Origin: an uncultured Bacteroides sp.
Lineage (GTDB): Bacteria > Bacteroidota > Bacteroidia > Bacteroidales > Bacteroidaceae
Assembly (NCBI GenBank): GCA_944320865.1
Contig: CALUJC010000074.1
Location: 1-58,077 of the forward strand
Reading direction: 5' to 3'
DNA: 58,077 nt
Positions 51,901-58,077 of the stretch are shown piece after piece (position 1 is the first letter of the stretch; every line of letters starts with the position of its first letter). The notes under the pieces were generated by a model. The model did not search any database. It saw nothing but the letters and a program-made list of their open reading frames with translations, and had not been told where the DNA came from. The position numbers and the translations under genes are program-made.

Positions 51901-52144
51901 CAGCCGGCACGTGCACAACGCCAGCTACCTGCGCCTTAAGACCCTGTCCCTGGGCTATACGCTGCCCAAGCAGTGGACGCGCAAGGCCAGCATCAGCAGC
52001 GCCCGCCTGTTCTTCAACGGCAGCAACCTCTGGACCATCGCCAAGTACAAGGACGCCGACCCCGAGGTGAGCGAATACGGCACCCGTGGCTGGGAGACGC
52101 CGCTGGGCAAGACTTTCGTGTTCGGCATCGAGCTGAAGTTTTGA
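48971..52144 (+). CDS. SusC/RagA-family TonB-dependent outer-membrane transporter
   Basis: The 1057-residue protein has a signal peptide (FILWCLAFLLAGTGVAQAQ), a carboxypeptidase-regulatory-like domain (about 28-105: VIGAAVQVKGTTLGTVTDVDG), a TonB-box/plug region (about 110-240) with the SusC signature NEPLYVIDGVPV, and a barrel to the C-terminal strand FVFGIELKF. There is no extra STN domain, so anti-sigma partner signalling is unlikely. It imports an oligosaccharide or peptide together with the SusD-like protein that follows. No hydrolase or sensor gene lies next to the pair. Confidence 0.97.
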   Translation: MKRQFILWCLAFLLAGTGVAQAQQTVRQVEGIVLGEEDNEPVIGAAVQVKGTTLGTVTDVDGKFTLNGIPADARRLVISYLGMKTTEMDIRPFVKATLRNDTEMLDEVMVVAYGTAKKSSYAGSASLVKAGDMEGIPTTTFENALNGKVAGLQLTNNSGQAGSAPAIRIRGIGSMNAGNEPLYVIDGVPVSSGNTGQMDGELYSTNNIMNTLNPEDIESISVLKDAAASSLYGSRAANGVILITTKRGKIGKPVVTLKAEVGFTPSWATKNYEPASVQENVDMLYSVFYDYGLSQGDDAATATQTALDMLNERFNMHGYQFTTNGTSPYERVNILEYDNSGRQGKYFDWDKAYFRTGVYQSYDMSVSGATQNTNYYTSLSYTKDDGRLRVNSFDRISGRLNLTQNVGKFMELTTNASFTRMQKTGYNDTRNTRTNYFMQAHNLLWGLYWPTDYKTGLPWTDQYGSLAYNNLYYDNEWDNNSVTSKLMAAETLTLHLLPGLDVRSVFSYDNTMVKDFYYYSANHFYGSSDNGTLSEFRSNYEKWVSSTTATYTQTFADRHSVGIMAGFEAEKNTSDYTEATGSNFPTSTIHTISTAGVQTSSGYSWGNSMVSILSKVDYNYDERYFLSGSYRRDGSSRLSADHRWGNFWSVAGAWNVLKEGFMQGTTGWLSNLRLRASYGVNGTLPTDDYGYMSLINYSNRYNGQPGGAISTAANANLSWETSYNTNVGLDFGLFNQRLRGTVEYFNRDSKNLLQDVPISMVTGFSSTLQNVGCINNHGFELELSGDIIDRNGWVWTLGANATFLRSEVKELYGGADIIWYDPTSSDDRAMFIYREGQSTLAFYGYEWAGVDRTNGKSVYYVNDPTDPKAGDFLYNGRGATYDYNQANYTIIGNAVPKVYGGVNTSVSWKGIDLAMSFTYKIGGSLYDGAYMDVADDGYYWERIHAKNYYDNLWTPSNPDGTEPRIEGVDLTDAQQYSSRHVHNASYLRLKTLSLGYTLPKQWTRKASISSARLFFNGSNLWTIAKYKDADPEVSEYGTRGWETPLGKTFVFGIELKF

Positions 52145-52256
52145 GAAGTTAAGAAGTTAAGAAGTCAAGAAGTTAAGAAGCGAGAAGAACAGAAATTAAG
52201 AAGTCTGGAAGGAGAAGGTATCCTACTTGACTTCTTAACTTCTTGACTCCTGAAAT
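52143..52256. repeat. AAGAAGTTAAG-type word repeat
   Basis: AGAAGTTAAGAAGTTAAGAAG words on the left and CTTCTTAACTTCTTGACTCC on the right can form a hairpin between susC and susD, where it may lower downstream expression or stabilise the upstream message. Confidence 0.75.
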
Positions 52257-52271
52257 ATAAAAACAGTAACA

Positions 52272-53783
52272 ATGAAAATGAAACACATCATCCACAAACT
52301 ATACCGCCCGGCGGCGCTGGCCCTGTGCCTGTGCGCCGCCCTCACGTTCGCCTCGTGCGACGATTTTCTCGACATGCAGCCCACCAACTCCGGCAACGCC
52401 GAAGAGGCCGTGCGCACGGTGCGCGATGCCCAAGTGGTGCTCAACGGCGTGATGAGCGCCATGACCTCCTACGCCTACTACGGCCGCAACATGTTCATGT
52501 ATGCCGACGCCAAGGGCGGAGACCTCACCATCTACATGGCCGGGCGAGGGCTGGACGACCTCTACACCTTCAACCACACGCCCACCACGGGCACCTACTC
52601 CGGCTTCTGGAGCCAGATATACTACTGCATCCTGCAGGTCAACACCCTGCTGGACAACATCGACCGCCTCGAGGCCGAAGGCTCGGAAGAAGACTTCACC
52701 TTTGCCCGGGGGCAGGCGCTGACGCTGCGCGCGCTGTTCTACTTCGACCTCGTGCGCCTCTACGGACTGCCTTACACGTATGACAAGGCATCCCTAGGCG
52801 TGCCCAACATCACCCGGCCCCTCGACGTGAGCGCACAACCCACCCGCGCCACCGTGGAAGAGAACTACCGCCAGATAGTCGCCGACCTGGAAGAGGCCGA
52901 ACCCCTGCTGGCCACCGACAAGAGTCCGCAGGACGGATACGTGGGCTACTACGCCAACCTGGCCCTGCAAGCCCGTGTGAAGCTCTACATGGCCGACTAC
53001 GACGGCGCCCTGGCCGCAGCCCGCACGGTGATTGACGACGGCGCATACACGCCCTACGAGCCCGGCGAGTGGGTCGACTCGTGGAGCCACCAGTATGGCT
53101 CGGAGTCCATCTTGGAGCTGGCCATCCTGAACGACGAGTCCGACCTGGGCACCTCCTCCCTGGGCTTCTACCTGATGCGCGACGGCCAGCTGGACGGCGC
53201 CATGGGCTGGTTCCTGGCCAGTGACTACTTCCTCGACCGCCTGGGCCAAGACCCCGCCGACGTGCGCTGGGGCGTGATGGACAACGACGAATACTGGGTG
53301 CGCACCGGGCAGGAGCGGCACGGCTCGTGCTACAAGTACATGGGCGGCACCTCGCTGCCCGGCGACGGCAAGGACAAGAACACCGCCGTCAACATCAAGC
53401 TCATCCGCCTCTCCGAAGTTTACCTCATTGCCGCCGAGGCCGCACTGCACGCCTCCGCGCCCGACGCCGCTGCCGCTGCCACGTACCTCAACCAGGTGCG
53501 CCGCCGCTCGCCCGGGCTGCCCGCCGCCACTGCCGCCACCGTGAGCGACGACATGATTATGGACGAGCGCAGCAAGGAGCTCTTTGCCGAAGGGCACCGC
53601 TACTTCGACATACTGCGCACGGGCCGCACCGTGGAGTATAACGACGACTTTCAGGACGTGCCCGTCACCCAGCGCGGCAAGACGGTGGACTGCTCCTTCG
53701 GCCGCGCCGTGCTCCCCATCCCGCAGGACGAAATCAACGCCAACCCCGCCCTGGCCGACGAGCAGAACGAGGGATACAGGTAA
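52272..53783 (+). CDS. RagB/SusD-family nutrient-binding lipoprotein
   Basis: The 503-residue protein has a lipoprotein signal with lipobox FASC (Cys 29) and the usual SusD start DDFLDMQPTNSG. TPR-like helices (for example ARGQALTLRALFYFDLVRLYG near 150) and the C-terminal RSKELFAEGHRYFDILRTG (near 440) are family hallmarks. It caps the SusC-like transporter outside the cell and binds its substrate. The substrate cannot be assigned. Confidence 0.96.
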   Translation: MKMKHIIHKLYRPAALALCLCAALTFASCDDFLDMQPTNSGNAEEAVRTVRDAQVVLNGVMSAMTSYAYYGRNMFMYADAKGGDLTIYMAGRGLDDLYTFNHTPTTGTYSGFWSQIYYCILQVNTLLDNIDRLEAEGSEEDFTFARGQALTLRALFYFDLVRLYGLPYTYDKASLGVPNITRPLDVSAQPTRATVEENYRQIVADLEEAEPLLATDKSPQDGYVGYYANLALQARVKLYMADYDGALAAARTVIDDGAYTPYEPGEWVDSWSHQYGSESILELAILNDESDLGTSSLGFYLMRDGQLDGAMGWFLASDYFLDRLGQDPADVRWGVMDNDEYWVRTGQERHGSCYKYMGGTSLPGDGKDKNTAVNIKLIRLSEVYLIAAEAALHASAPDAAAAATYLNQVRRRSPGLPAATAATVSDDMIMDERSKELFAEGHRYFDILRTGRTVEYNDDFQDVPVTQRGKTVDCSFGRAVLPIPQDEINANPALADEQNEGYR

Positions 53784-53786
53784 ATG

Positions 53787-53860
53787 AAGAACTAATTTAA
53801 TGAAGAATGAAGAACGAAGAATGAAGAATTCTCAAGGATGTCGCAGGGCAATTCTTCATT
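53787..53860. repeat. GAAGAATT-type word repeat
   Basis: AATGAAGAATGAAGAACGAAG on the left and GCAATTCTTCATTCTTTG on the right form an imperfect hairpin directly after susD. Confidence 0.65.
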
Positions 53861-53871
53861 CTTTGTTTTTT

Positions 53872-54046
53872 AGAGCCTGTTTAAATTTTGCTCAGCCTCA
53901 TTTTGAGGGCTGTTTTCGAGGATATTTTTCTGTTGTCATGAGGAGCGTAGCGGGCTACGTGACGAATAACAACAGGAAAAGAGACCGGAAAGAGGCTCAA
54001 AAAGGGGCTGATAAAAACTTAAAAGAGGAAAATTTAAACAGGCTCT
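53872..54046. mobile_element. Complete MITE-like element with 18-base terminal inverted repeats
   Basis: The 175-base element is bounded by perfect 18-base inverted ends (AGAGCCTGTTTAAATTTT). It has no coding capacity. Inside is a partly palindromic sequence (for example CTGTTGTCATGAGG and CGAATAACAACAG). A near-identical inner copy is at 13219-13366 and a diverged half at 21269-21330. No clear target duplication is visible. A transposase in trans is assumed; none is in the window. Confidence 0.8.
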
Positions 54047-54057
54047 TATTAAATAGA

Positions 54058-54153
54058 ATCGCGCTTCGCGCTGAAATGAAGAATGGTCGTGCAGGCATCA
54101 TCCTTGAGAATTCTTCATTTTGCGCGAAGCGCGATTCTTCATTCTTCATTTCT
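54058..54153. repeat. GAAGAATT-type word repeat
   Basis: It contains TCGCGCTTCGCGCTGAAATG, GAGAATTCTTCATTTTGCGCG and repeats of TTCTTCATT. A 35-base part is identical to 12351-12388. It lies after the S24 gene's 3' end on the minus strand. Confidence 0.65.
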
Positions 54154-54887
54154 CAGAGCATGGTGTGCCGGCGGATGGAGAACTTCACGATGGCCATGCC
54201 GGTGATGTCGGCCAGGCGCACGTCCATGGGGCTGTGGTGCTCGTTGTAGCTGACGAGGCGGATGCAGTCCTCCTGGTCGGAGCGGTTGACGTACTTCACG
54301 GCCAGGTAGTCTTCGCCGCCCAGGTTGAAGGCCACAAGATACATTTCGCCGTAGATGATGTCGCGCAGGTCGTGTATGTACTTGAAGCCGACGATGTCGC
54401 CCGACTTCAGTATGGGGTACATCGAGTCGCCGCTGATGTACACCGCGCCGTCACACGCCGGGACGTTGGGGATGTTGATTTTGCCCAGCAAGTACTGCGG
54501 CCCTTTGTCCATCAGCGTCTTGAGGTTGGCCGCGGCGGTGATGTCGTAGAGGGGCACGCTGCGGTTGTCCATGCGGTCGGGGCAGCGCGAGTTGTGCAGC
54601 AGCTCCACCTGCCCCGGTGCCAGCTCGCTGTCGCAATAGCGCGGGGTGGGGTGTGGCGTGCCCTTTCCGGTGAGCAGCCAGTTGTAGTCGATGTCCTTCA
54701 GCTTGCCCAGCATCAGCGGGAAGTCGATGCTGTTGCGCGAAATCCAGTTGCACAGCGTCGAGCGCGAGATGCCCAGGAATTCGGCCAGCTGCGCGTCGGT
54801 GCGGAAGTCCTTCTCCAGCTTGGCGCGCTTCACGATGTCGGCCACGCTGAAGACTTTGTCTTTCTTGAATTCTTTTTCTTGTTCCAT
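54153..54887 (-). CDS. S24-family (LexA/CI-like) repressor-peptidase
   Basis: The 244-residue protein has an N-terminal helix-turn-helix of the CI type (about 12-75: TDAQLAEFLGISRSTLCNWI). A C-terminal S24 peptidase domain (about 130-240) follows, with Ser155 in SGDSMYP and Lys198 in LAVKYV, 43 residues apart as expected. Such proteins repress genes and cut themselves on DNA-damage signals. It faces away from the DUF4373 gene across a repeat-filled gap. Phage origin is likely by family, but no other phage structural gene is nearby. Confidence 0.93.
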   Translation of the reverse strand: MEQEKEFKKDKVFSVADIVKRAKLEKDFRTDAQLAEFLGISRSTLCNWISRNSIDFPLMLGKLKDIDYNWLLTGKGTPHPTPRYCDSELAPGQVELLHNSRCPDRMDNRSVPLYDITAAANLKTLMDKGPQYLLGKINIPNVPACDGAVYISGDSMYPILKSGDIVGFKYIHDLRDIIYGEMYLVAFNLGGEDYLAVKYVNRSDQEDCIRLVSYNEHHSPMDVRLADITGMAIVKFSIRRHTML

Positions 54888-54935
54888 AATAGTATGTATT
54901 TAGAATAAGTATCTTAGTATTCTGTACTTTTTCTT

Positions 54936-55173
54936 TCGCTTGTCCGAAAGAAAAAGATACCAAAAAGAAAGGACCCCGGCCGCGCCTAAGCGGAGGGGCG
55001 TAAAGCGGAAGGTACCTGTTTTGCGTGAAAAACGGCAGAAACTCGCTTCGCTTCGGACAGTCTGCCGTTTTTCACGCAAAACAGGTGCCCGGAGTAGCCC
55101 CGTAGCTTCAGCGCTTGACTTTTTTCTTTTGGTATCTTTTCTTTTTGCGGCAAGGCAAAAAGAAAAGTACACA
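54936..55173. repeat. Composite palindromic intergenic repeat, copy 2
   Basis: It has the same T-rich right end as copy 1 (TTTTCTTTTGGTATCTTTTC) and an inverted left arm (AAAAAGATACCAAAAAGAAA), so here the element looks complete. Inside are CTGTTTTGCGTGAAAAACGG, GGCAGAAACTCGCTTCGC and their complements. It fills most of the gap between the S24 and DUF4373 genes. Confidence 0.75.
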
Positions 55174-55230
55174 TAAAAGTCTCTGATAATTTACTCCCGA
55201 AAACATTTGCACGTTTTCTGAAAAACTTGT

Positions 55231-55238
55231 TATCTTTG
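55231..55238 (+). promoter_or_regulatory. -7 box TATCTTTG upstream of the DUF4373 gene
   Basis: TATCTTTG with TTTG 21 bases upstream (55206-55209) lies 188 bases before the ATG at 55426. The leader contains GTAGTATCGCCAGC-family words at 55306-55378 (for example GGCGTAGGAAGGCTACCGCG). Confidence 0.55.
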
Positions 55239-55305
55239 CCGCTACAAAAATAAGGCGAATATTTTAAATGTGCAAACCTTCGGGTGGAAAATTTGCATAC
55301 TTCAC

Positions 55306-55378
55306 CCCGCCGGTGGCGCAGGAAGGCGGGCACGGTGGCGTAGGAAGGCTACCGCGCTGGCTTAGTACCGCCTGCTGA
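55306..55378. repeat. GGCGTAGGAAGGCTACCG-type word repeat
   Basis: Three imperfect units such as CGGTGGCGCAGGAAGGCGGG and CGGTGGCGTAGGAAGGC, followed by CTGGCTTAGTACCGCC, form a hairpin-prone stretch. Confidence 0.5.
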
Positions 55379-55425
55379 ACGTGAACCGGAAAACACTGGA
55401 AACTAACAAAAAAGACTGCTGAACT

Positions 55426-56391
55426 ATGGCACGAATCAAGAAAACCGGGCTGGACTATTTTCCGCTCGACACACAGTTTGTCAACAACCGCACCGTGCGA
55501 CGCATCATGAAGCACCGGGGCGACGCCGCGCAGGCGGTGCTCATCAACATCTATTGCGCCATCTACTCGGGGCAGGGCTACTACGTGGAAGCCTCCGACG
55601 TGTTCTACGAAGACCTGGCGGACAACCTCTTCACGCTGGACACGGACGACGTGCGCCAGATTGTCGGCCTCGCCCTGGAGTACGGCATGTTCCACCAAGG
55701 CCTATACAGCCGGTATGGCATCCTCACCTCCGAGGGCATACAGCGTCAATACCTCTTCTCGGCCAAGCGCCGCAGCACGGTGCGCATGGACGGGCGCTTC
55801 TGCCTGCTGCCGCCCGAAGAGCTGCCTTCCGCCAAGCCCCGGCAACAACAGCAGGAGGAGGAGGACGGGGACGGCGGTGGTGCCGGCTGCACGGCCATCC
55901 CCGCCGCCGAAGTGCAGGAAAACGTGCAAGAATCGCCCGAAATGTTGCAGAAACCGCCCATAAATGCAGAAAAACCGCACCCGGGTACACATAGCATAGC
56001 ACAGCATAGCACAGAAAAGCATAGCATAGCACAGCCCCTTCCTCAGGAGCCTTCCCCCGCCGCCGGTGGAAGCACGTCCTGCGGGAAAGGGGCGGGGGAG
56101 GAGGCCGCCACGGCTGTGGCGCCGAGGACGAAGCGTGAATATACCCAGCAGGACATCGACGCCATGACACCCCCGGCCGACGGCGTGCGGCGCAACCTGG
56201 ACGGCCTGCGTGAAAACCTCCGCCTGTGGCGCGTGCCTCCCGGCGAGCAGTATGCCATCGTGCTGAAAAGCAACTTCGGCGCCATAGGCCACCCCCTGTG
56301 GCAGGGCTTCTACACCCTGCGCGCCAGCCGTGGGAAGATACGCCAGCCCGGCAAGTACTTACTCAGCCTGTGCTGCAGGCGGCAGGAGTGA
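55426..56391 (+). CDS. DUF4373 (Lin1244/Lin1753-type) replication-like protein
   Basis: The 321-residue protein begins MARIKKTGLDYFPLDTQF and continues with LINIYCAIYSGQGYYVE and YGMFHQGLYSRYGILTS, which match the DUF4373 domain (about 1-110) seen in phage and plasmid replication proteins. A low-complexity stretch (about 140-230) includes an Asp/Glu/Gly run and HSIAQHSTEKHSIAQ, encoded by a tandem ATAGCACAGC-type repeat. The C-terminus (about 235-320) has an ordered segment (WQGFYTLRASRGKIRQPGKY). It is preceded divergently by the S24 repressor. No other replication gene is present. Confidence 0.85.
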   Translation: MARIKKTGLDYFPLDTQFVNNRTVRRIMKHRGDAAQAVLINIYCAIYSGQGYYVEASDVFYEDLADNLFTLDTDDVRQIVGLALEYGMFHQGLYSRYGILTSEGIQRQYLFSAKRRSTVRMDGRFCLLPPEELPSAKPRQQQQEEEDGDGGGAGCTAIPAAEVQENVQESPEMLQKPPINAEKPHPGTHSIAQHSTEKHSIAQPLPQEPSPAAGGSTSCGKGAGEEAATAVAPRTKREYTQQDIDAMTPPADGVRRNLDGLRENLRLWRVPPGEQYAIVLKSNFGAIGHPLWQGFYTLRASRGKIRQPGKYLLSLCCRRQE

Positions 56392-56531
56392 CGGGGGCGG
56401 CATACTTTGCAAACGGGTAATTTATCCCACATATTCATCTGTCAAATCTTGTGTATACAAAAGTAGAGAAAATCTATGGAAATGTAAATGCATCTAATTT
56501 TTAACCATGTACATTTTTAAATGAACAGTAT

Positions 56532-56539
56532 TATCTTTG
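56532..56539 (+). promoter_or_regulatory. -7 box TATCTTTG of the Crp/Fnr-type gene
   Basis: An exact TAnnTTTG match lies 17 bases before the ATG at 56556. Confidence 0.6.
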
Positions 56540-56555
56540 CAAAAAGAACAAATTC

Positions 56556-57137
56556 ATGGAAAACATTATCAGAAAGATAAGAACGTATTATCCGGTTTCA
56601 GACGAAGCATTGGAGGCACTGGTGTGCCTTTTCGAGAGATGGGTGTTTCCGGCAAAGACAACCATCATCCAGGCCGGAAAACTGGACAGGAAGGTCTATT
56701 TCATTGAAAAAGGCATTACGCGTTCTTATGTTTTGCATGGTGGAAAAGAAATCACGACATGGTTTTCCCGGGAAGGGGATGCCGTTTGTGGTTCCTGTGA
56801 CTTATATCGCCGCACGGCCGGCTTCGAATATGTAGAGACATTGGAAGAAACCACAGCCTATTCTATTTCAGTAGAGCAGCTGGATGAACTGTATCGCTCT
56901 TACATCGACCTTGCCAACTGGATGAGGGTGTTACAGCAAGAAAATTTCCTCCTGTTGCAGGACATGCATATCCGCCGATTGAACTGGTCAGCCCAAGAAC
57001 GTTATGAACATTTGACGAAAGAGTGTCCCGAACTTTTTCAAAGGGTGAACTTAGGGTATATAGCTTCCTTTTTGGGCATTACACAACAATCGTTGAGCCG
57101 GATAAGAGCCAATGGGCGTTTTTTTAACATAGGATAA
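56556..57137 (+). CDS. Crp/Fnr-family transcriptional regulator
   Basis: The 193-residue protein has a cyclic-nucleotide-binding-type barrel (about 15-115: FPAKTTIIQAGKLDRKVYFI) and a C-terminal winged helix (about 145-193: LGYIASFLGITQQSLSRIRA). It lacks the Fnr cysteine cluster, so iron-sulfur sensing is unlikely; the ligand is unknown. The gene is lower in GC than most neighbours. A Nudix gene follows after 54 bases with its own -7 box. Confidence 0.93.
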   Translation: MENIIRKIRTYYPVSDEALEALVCLFERWVFPAKTTIIQAGKLDRKVYFIEKGITRSYVLHGGKEITTWFSREGDAVCGSCDLYRRTAGFEYVETLEETTAYSISVEQLDELYRSYIDLANWMRVLQQENFLLLQDMHIRRLNWSAQERYEHLTKECPELFQRVNLGYIASFLGITQQSLSRIRANGRFFNIG

Positions 57138-57159
57138 ACGGGAATTCTTTTTTTATTCC

Positions 57160-57167
57160 TATTTTTG
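57160..57167 (+). promoter_or_regulatory. -7 box TATTTTTG of the Nudix gene
   Basis: An exact TAnnTTTG match lies 25 bases before the ATG at 57192. Confidence 0.55.
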
Positions 57168-57191
57168 CCTAAACAAAGGCTATATAAAGAT

Positions 57192-57821
57192 ATGGATAAA
57201 CAAGAGCAAGAACTCCAATGGCTGGAATGGGCCAAAGAACTTCAGTTCATTGCGCAAGCGGGATTGACTTATACAAAAGACCCTTTTGACAAGGAGCGGT
57301 TTGAGCGTGTCCGGGAAATTGCCGCCGAGATAATAAGCTTGCAGGGCAGGCTTCCTTTGGCGCAAGTGAAAGATTTGTTTTGCAATGAGACGGGGTTTCA
57401 GACGCCCAAGCTCGATACCCGCGCAGCTATTTTCAAGGATGATAAGATTTTGTTGGTAGAAGAAAATGACGGGACTTGGTCCCTGTCCGGCGGATGGGTG
57501 GATGTGATGGAGACCGTCAAGTCAAATACCGTCAAGGAAGTGAAGGAAGAAGCCGGACTTGACGTGGAAGCGGTGCGGGTCATCGCTCTGCACGACCGCA
57601 ACTTGCACAACCAGCCTCCATACGCTTACAATGTGTGCAAGGTGTTTGTGCTTTGCGAGGTAAAAGGCGGATGTTTCCATCCGAATATCGAAACCGTCGG
57701 AAGCGGTTATTTCGGGTTGGACGAACTGCCTCCCTTGTCGGTGAATAAGAACAGTTATCAACAAATAGAAATGTGCTTTACCGCCCGTTCGGACAAGAAC
57801 TGGCAGGTGGAGTTTGATTAA
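57192..57821 (+). CDS. Nudix hydrolase with N-terminal helical domain
   Basis: From the ATG at 57192 the protein has 209 residues. Residues about 1-60 are a helical Nudix N-terminal domain (QELQWLEWAKELQFIAQAGL). The Nudix box at about 100-122 is GGWVDVMETVKSNTVKEVKEEAG, broken here as GGWVDVME and VKEVKEEAG; Lys replaces the usual Arg of REUxEExGU, which is tolerated in this subfamily. It hydrolyses a nucleoside diphosphate-linked compound or similar. The upstream in-frame ATG at 57165 overlaps the promoter and is rejected. Confidence 0.92.
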   Translation: MDKQEQELQWLEWAKELQFIAQAGLTYTKDPFDKERFERVREIAAEIISLQGRLPLAQVKDLFCNETGFQTPKLDTRAAIFKDDKILLVEENDGTWSLSGGWVDVMETVKSNTVKEVKEEAGLDVEAVRVIALHDRNLHNQPPYAYNVCKVFVLCEVKGGCFHPNIETVGSGYFGLDELPPLSVNKNSYQQIEMCFTARSDKNWQVEFD

Positions 57822-57834
57822 AAATGCGAAGCTT

Positions 57835-58077
57835 ATGAAAACGGAATACGAGAAATGCTTGACGGGCGAACCTTTCATTGGAAGCAGAGACCCGAAGATA
57901 GTAGAGACAATTTTGCACACAAGGCGGCTGCTGGACAGTTCAATGCCACGGATTATGCCGACACGGAGCGCAAGCAAGCCCTGCTGCACGAAATGTTCGG
58001 CAGCATGGGAAAGGGCGTGCATGTGGATATTGATTTCCATTGCGAATACGGAAAGCATATTTTCATAGGCGACAAAG
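57835..58077 (+). pseudogene. Sugar O-acetyltransferase (maltose/galactoside type), frameshifted and cut by the window end
   Basis: From the ATG at 57835 the frame reads MKTEYEKCLTGEPFIGSRDP and then LHTRRLLDSS, the start of the maltose O-acetyltransferase family. The next expected segment, FNATDYADTERKQALLHEMF, lies in the +1-shifted frame, as do VHVDIDFHCEYGKHIFIGD. The break is at about 57936: the family expects LLRQFN, and a single missing base in CTGCTG-GACAGTTC explains it. The gene starts 14 bases after the Nudix gene, so they may be co-transcribed. Either a real inactivating mutation or a sequence error is possible. Confidence 0.75.

Noticed and set aside
53800-54249. A 149-codon plus-strand ORF after susD
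   Set aside because: It runs through the MITE and two word repeats and has no independent protein-like features.

Overview
The window looks like a chromosome segment of a high-GC member of the Bacteroidaceae (Bacteroides or a close relative). The evidence is a SusC/SusD pair, many lipoproteins, a DUF6377 regulator, smalltalk, HU-like and DUF6266 genes, BACON and DUF4369 domains, and many promoters with the Bacteroides -7 box TAnnTTTG instead of a sigma70-type -10. I see no rRNA, tRNA or CRISPR array.

Layout. 1-12.0 kb is a carbohydrate region. It holds a secreted fusion of a PF05426-type polysaccharide lyase with a GH88 unsaturated glucuronyl hydrolase, an SDR, mannonate dehydratase (uxuA) and an outer-membrane barrel protein on the plus strand. 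GH3, GH5 and a membrane-anchored DUF6377 regulator lie on the minus strand. Together they suggest breakdown of a uronic-acid glycan, with the uronate routed towards 2-keto-3-deoxygluconate, and trimming of beta-glucan-like chains. 12-21.3 kb mixes core genes (leuS-yitT-rdgB) with decaying or accessory pieces: a smalltalk protein, an HU gene with an internal deletion, an aldo/keto reductase fragment beside a MITE-like repeat, a DUF4143 ATPase with a tandem operator-like repeat, a DUF6266 gene, and two tandem small RNAs.

21.3-46 kb is mostly housekeeping: mutS, lgt, panE, an ORF6N-domain gene with paired palindromes, ychF, a HAD phosphatase, a TlpA-like lipoprotein, an S41 peptidase with a BACON domain, polA, a polyprenyl synthase, deoC, a MazG-like gene, dtd, uvrC, apt and mnmG. 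A LuxR-type regulator diverging from a DUF1349 lipoprotein sits inside what is otherwise a continuous minus-strand mnmG-apt-uvrC-dtd-mazG-deoC run. 46-58 kb holds two secreted proteins (one a leucine-rich-repeat lipoprotein), a SusC/SusD pair without nearby enzymes, a complete MITE with 18-bp terminal inverted repeats, an S24 repressor facing away from a DUF4373 replication-type protein, a Crp/Fnr regulator, a Nudix hydrolase and a frameshifted sugar O-acetyltransferase cut by the window end.

The signals least explained by ordinary gene content are between or underneath the genes. They are the two tandem sRNAs with complete promoters and terminators, the matching palindromes in front of and inside the ORF6N gene, a shared 5' leader and shared C-terminal tail on two unrelated genes (HU remnant and DUF6266), the 32-bp-period repeat in front of the ATPase, and at least seven families of short word repeats that fill most operon junctions with imperfect hairpins.
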